64,000 nucleotides of DNA from Paraburkholderia mimosarum LMG 23256 = NBRC 106338 (GTDB lineage Bacteria > Pseudomonadota > Gammaproteobacteria > Burkholderiales > Burkholderiaceae), in the NCBI RefSeq assembly GCF_000739815.1, contig NZ_BBJJ01000008.1, positions 124,001 to 188,000 on the forward strand. The letters are read 5' to 3'. Below, one piece after another: positions 61,657 through 64,000 of the stretch. The notes below the pieces were generated by a model, which made no database searches, was not told the origin of the DNA, and was given only the letters and a program-made list of their open reading frames with translations. The first letter of the stretch is position 1; each line of letters begins with the position of its first letter. The translations under genes and the position numbers were made by a program.

Positions 61657-63414
61657 TCAGTCGGGGCGCTTGCGCCAGACGTGCGGCTTCTTGAGCGGCG
61701 TCTTCGGACGGTCGATGCGCACGTACAGGCGGAAGCGCTCGTCGCGGTCGGCGGCACGGCGGCCTTCCCACACGAGCTTCCATTCGTAGTCAGGCATCGA
61801 GCTCGGCTCGCCGTAGTCCTGGGTATCCTGGCGCAGGATCACGTCGCAGTTCTCGTCGAATGCGAAATGCATCCTGCCGAAATAGGCGAAGGTGGCGATC
61901 TGCGCGTCGCCGAGGCGCACTGGGGAGATGCACTGGTAATCGGCGGGCAGGTGCGCCGCGATCTGCTCGGCGACGTCCTTGTAGGTCCGGCTGTAGTTCA
62001 CGACGGGCAGCCACAGCGTCATGAGCAGCACCCACATGAGCGTGGTGCCGCCGCTCGACAGCACGACACTGCGCCACAGCACCTTCGGATGGCGCGCCAC
62101 GCGCCACTGCACGAGAACCATCCAGCACACGGTGACGGCCACCGCGCACGCGAACGAGAGAATCTTGAACTGCGGCACGAAGCCGGGCGCGAGCCGCGCG
62201 AGATTGCGTGCGAGCGGTGCGGGAAATCCGGTCATGCCCGCGAGCCACACGAGCCATACGAAGGTGCCGAGAATCGTGAAGCTGAGCACCGCGAACCAGT
62301 CGATCGCATTGATCGCGCCGCGCTTGAGCGTGGGCAGCGCGAAGGTCGCGAGCACCGAAAGCGCGGGCAGCACCAGCATGAAGAGCCGGTTCGACTCGTG
62401 GCTCTGCACGATCACGAGAATGAGCAACGGCACGATCACCGAGAGCGGGATCGCGATATGCGGCTTGCGGCGCAGTCCGGCCCAGCTCACGAAGGCCCAT
62501 ATCGCCAGCGGCCATGCGGGCCACGTGAAGAGCGGCAGGTTCTTTGCCGCATAGCGCAGTACGTAGCCCGGCGGCCCCGCGAACGCGTTGACGTTGGTTC
62601 GCGCCCACTGGTTGAGGAACCAGGCAGCGTCGTCGGGGTACAGGTGCAGCGCGGCGACAGGCCACGAGGCCGAGATCGCGAGCGCGACGGGCAGGCCCGC
62701 CACGAGAAGCCAGCGCGAGCGCGTTTCGGGCGCGCTGGCAAGCATGGCGAGCGTGCCGATGAGGAGCGCGCCCACGAGCACGGGGCCGCTCGACAACATC
62801 ACGACGCCCAGCGCGACACCCCACCAGATCGCGCCCTGGACCGGCTTGTCGATGGCGCGCACGACGCCGTACAGGAGCATGGCGATGCCCAGGAACTGCA
62901 TGAGCTGCGGGGTGGTTTCGTGGCCGCGCTCAGCAAGGCCAAAGCACGCCAGCAGCACGAGCAGGGCGCCGTCGCCGAGCGTGCGACCGTAGTCGCGCGG
63001 CTCGGGCTCGCCGCCGAACGCGTACTTGAACGGCTGCACTTCGGGACGACGGCCCAGCAGATAGGCGCTGTACCAGACGAACGCGCACGCGAGACAGAAC
63101 AACACGCCCGTGGCGATGCGCGAGGCGTTGCTCGCGTCGACCCACGGCGCGAACAGGCGGATGCACGCGGCGCCCAGCCAGTAGGCGAGCGGCCCGTTCT
63201 CCGTCACGTACTTGCCGACGAGGTTCGGCAGCATCCAGTCGTGCGAGGTGCCGCCCGCCATCGTCCACATCACGCCGAAGCCCGCCGCGTCCTCGTTCTT
63301 CCACGGATCGCGTCCAAAGAGCCCGAACGCCGCGAAGACGATACAGATGGTCAGCAACAGCCAGCGCGGCAAGGCGCTGGTGGCGGAGGCGGTCAGTCGA
63401 ATGGCTGGCTTCAT
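61657..63414 (-). CDS. ArnT-like GT39/GT83 membrane glycosyltransferase
   Basis: A 585-residue membrane protein with about 12 segments. The N-terminus after the first segment reads GRDPWKNEDAAGFGVMWTMAGGTSHDWMLPNLVGKYVTENGPLAYWLGA, with the acidic loop and Asn-Gly-Pro-Leu motif of this superfamily. The C-terminal 130 residues are periplasmic (KDVAEQIAAHLPADYQCISPVRLG...). It is more distant from ArnT than the enzyme at 37406-39097 and lies outside the arn cluster. It could modify lipid A, another polyprenyl-linked glycan or a protein; the acceptor is unknown. Confidence 0.85.
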   Translation of the reverse strand: MKPAIRLTASATSALPRWLLLTICIVFAAFGLFGRDPWKNEDAAGFGVMWTMAGGTSHDWMLPNLVGKYVTENGPLAYWLGAACIRLFAPWVDASNASRIATGVLFCLACAFVWYSAYLLGRRPEVQPFKYAFGGEPEPRDYGRTLGDGALLVLLACFGLAERGHETTPQLMQFLGIAMLLYGVVRAIDKPVQGAIWWGVALGVVMLSSGPVLVGALLIGTLAMLASAPETRSRWLLVAGLPVALAISASWPVAALHLYPDDAAWFLNQWARTNVNAFAGPPGYVLRYAAKNLPLFTWPAWPLAIWAFVSWAGLRRKPHIAIPLSVIVPLLILVIVQSHESNRLFMLVLPALSVLATFALPTLKRGAINAIDWFAVLSFTILGTFVWLVWLAGMTGFPAPLARNLARLAPGFVPQFKILSFACAVAVTVCWMVLVQWRVARHPKVLWRSVVLSSGGTTLMWVLLMTLWLPVVNYSRTYKDVAEQIAAHLPADYQCISPVRLGDAQIATFAYFGRMHFAFDENCDVILRQDTQDYGEPSSMPDYEWKLVWEGRRAADRDERFRLYVRIDRPKTPLKKPHVWRKRPD

Positions 63415-63653
63415 GCAGTGCGAAGGGAAACGGATAAACCCTGTATGCGCGAGCGGGTGCGCATAGAGGGGCAAGCAGGCTTGCGGGGCAGACGGCACGG
63501 CCGGCCGTACCCGCGGAGCAATCCGGCATTCTAGCCGGGCCGGCTATCGCGCGTCATCGCACGAGCAGCAGGCTAATTCGCAGAAACAGGCGAAACAGGG
63601 CAGTCAGTCGCACCCGCGAGTGGCCCGAGCCGCGCGAAGGTGGCGCGAGCAAC

Positions 63654-63681
63654 AAAAAAGGGCAGCGTACGCTGCCCTTTT
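63654..63681 (-). terminator. Terminator of rpmE2
   Basis: AAAAGGGCAGCG (63656-63667) and CGCTGCCCTTTT (63670-63681) form a near-perfect 12-bp stem. On the minus strand it ends in a T run (63659-63654). It follows rpmE2 by about 50 bp. Confidence 0.93.
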
Positions 63682-63728
63682 GAGTCCTGCCAATGCGGGG
63701 CCGGCAAGCAGCCGGCGCGGCGAAGCAT

Positions 63729-63992
63729 TTACTTCGCGGCCTTGCCCGAGGCGCGTGCGCCGAACTTCTTGTTGAACTTCTCGACACGGCCGGCCGTATC
63801 CATGATCTTTTGCGTGCCCGTGTAGAACGGATGCGATTCCGACGACACTTCGATCTTGGCGAGCGGGTAGGTCTTGCCGTTGAATTCGGCGGTTTCGCGC
63901 GTCTGGATGGTCGAGCGGGTCACGAACTTGAAGTCGTTCGAAACGTCGACGAACAGGACTTCGCGGTAATCCGGGTGAATGCCTTCTTTCAT
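63729..63992 (-). CDS. rpmE2: 50S ribosomal protein L31 type B
   Basis: An 87-residue bL31. [62 protein letters not shown] is the type B form. It has no cysteines, so it lacks the zinc-binding CxxC of type A; such zinc-free copies let cells spare zinc. The start at 63992 is only eight bases from the window end, so its promoter lies outside. Confidence 0.97.
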   Translation of the reverse strand: MKEGIHPDYREVLFVDVSNDFKFVTRSTIQTRETAEFNGKTYPLAKIEVSSESHPFYTGTQKIMDTAGRVEKFNKKFGARASGKAAK

Positions 63993-64000
63993 GATTGTTC

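Noticed and set aside
61650..61757. Longer N-terminus for the MATE protein
   Set aside because: The extra codons lie inside the upstream glycosyltransferase gene and encode a Ser/Arg-rich stretch unlike MATE N-termini; GTG 61649 fits the family.
1..64000. Mobile elements, CRISPR arrays, prophage, tRNA or rRNA genes
   Set aside because: No transposase, integrase or phage genes, no regularly spaced repeats, and no cloverleaf or rRNA stretch were noticed on either strand by eye; a tRNAscan-SE or Infernal run would settle the RNA genes.

Overview
This is a 64 kb, GC-rich piece of a beta-proteobacterial chromosome, most likely the main chromosome of a Burkholderia, Paraburkholderia or Caballeronia species. 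That placement is inferred from four things: primosomal priB sits between rpsF and rpsR; the L-Ara4N (arn) locus has arnA split into two genes; sulfate uptake (sbp-cysTWA-cysB) lies beside lexA; and the codon use is typical of the group. No tRNA, rRNA, CRISPR array, transposase, integrase or prophage gene was seen. About 60 protein genes are called and they cover nearly the whole window.

Layout. 1-7111: the 3' end of a Tas-like aldo/keto reductase, a YraQ/ArsP-type permease, a NodI/NodJ-type ABC exporter, a universal stress protein, a DUF2939 protein, a small unknown gene and lexA, which has two LexA boxes. 7386-12494: the sulfate ABC transporter and its regulator CysB. 12540-19378: an asparaginase, a LysM/BON protein (Kbp-like) and the glyoxylate carboligase pathway (gcl-hyi-glxR) with a divergent LysR regulator. 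19525-21211: an ECF sigma factor and its membrane anti-sigma factor. 21421-24436: rpsF-priB-rpsR-rplI, then dnaB. 24592-26239: a DUF47/PhoU-like protein and the Pit phosphate transporter. 26301-31332: an atypical SDR, an NlpC/P60 lipoprotein, a PhoH/PIN ATPase and the peroxiredoxin Bcp.

31481-39097 is the arn cluster, read leftwards: arnT, an ArnE/F-like flippase subunit, arnB, arnC, split arnA, arnD. Together these make Ara4N on undecaprenyl phosphate, flip it and transfer it to lipid A, which reduces binding of cationic peptides. 40244-44363 holds alaA, hom and thrC (alanine and threonine synthesis). 44610-46681 holds moeA-moaD-moaE (molybdopterin). 46782-48045 is a group III truncated haemoglobin divergent from nsrR, a nitric-oxide response pair. 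48302-52174 holds clpB, a YidB-like protein and a ComEA-like helix-hairpin-helix protein.

52416-60225 is an acetoin catabolism locus: an AcoR-type sigma-54 activator divergent from acoX-acoA-acoB-acoC-lipA. It has a clear -24/-12 promoter and repeated GAGACG motifs upstream. 60282-63992 holds a NorM-type MATE exporter, a second ArnT-like glycosyltransferase and rpmE2.

The signal least explained by known families is a structured RNA candidate between bcp and phoH (about 30698-30842, minus strand). It has a promoter-like element, two crossing complementary pairs that would form a pseudoknot around a perfect hairpin, and a terminator. Other points of interest are PhoB-like repeats before DUF47-pit, an SDR lacking the usual catalytic Tyr-Lys pair, the unknown gene behind lexA, and several short in-frame or intergenic tandem repeats.
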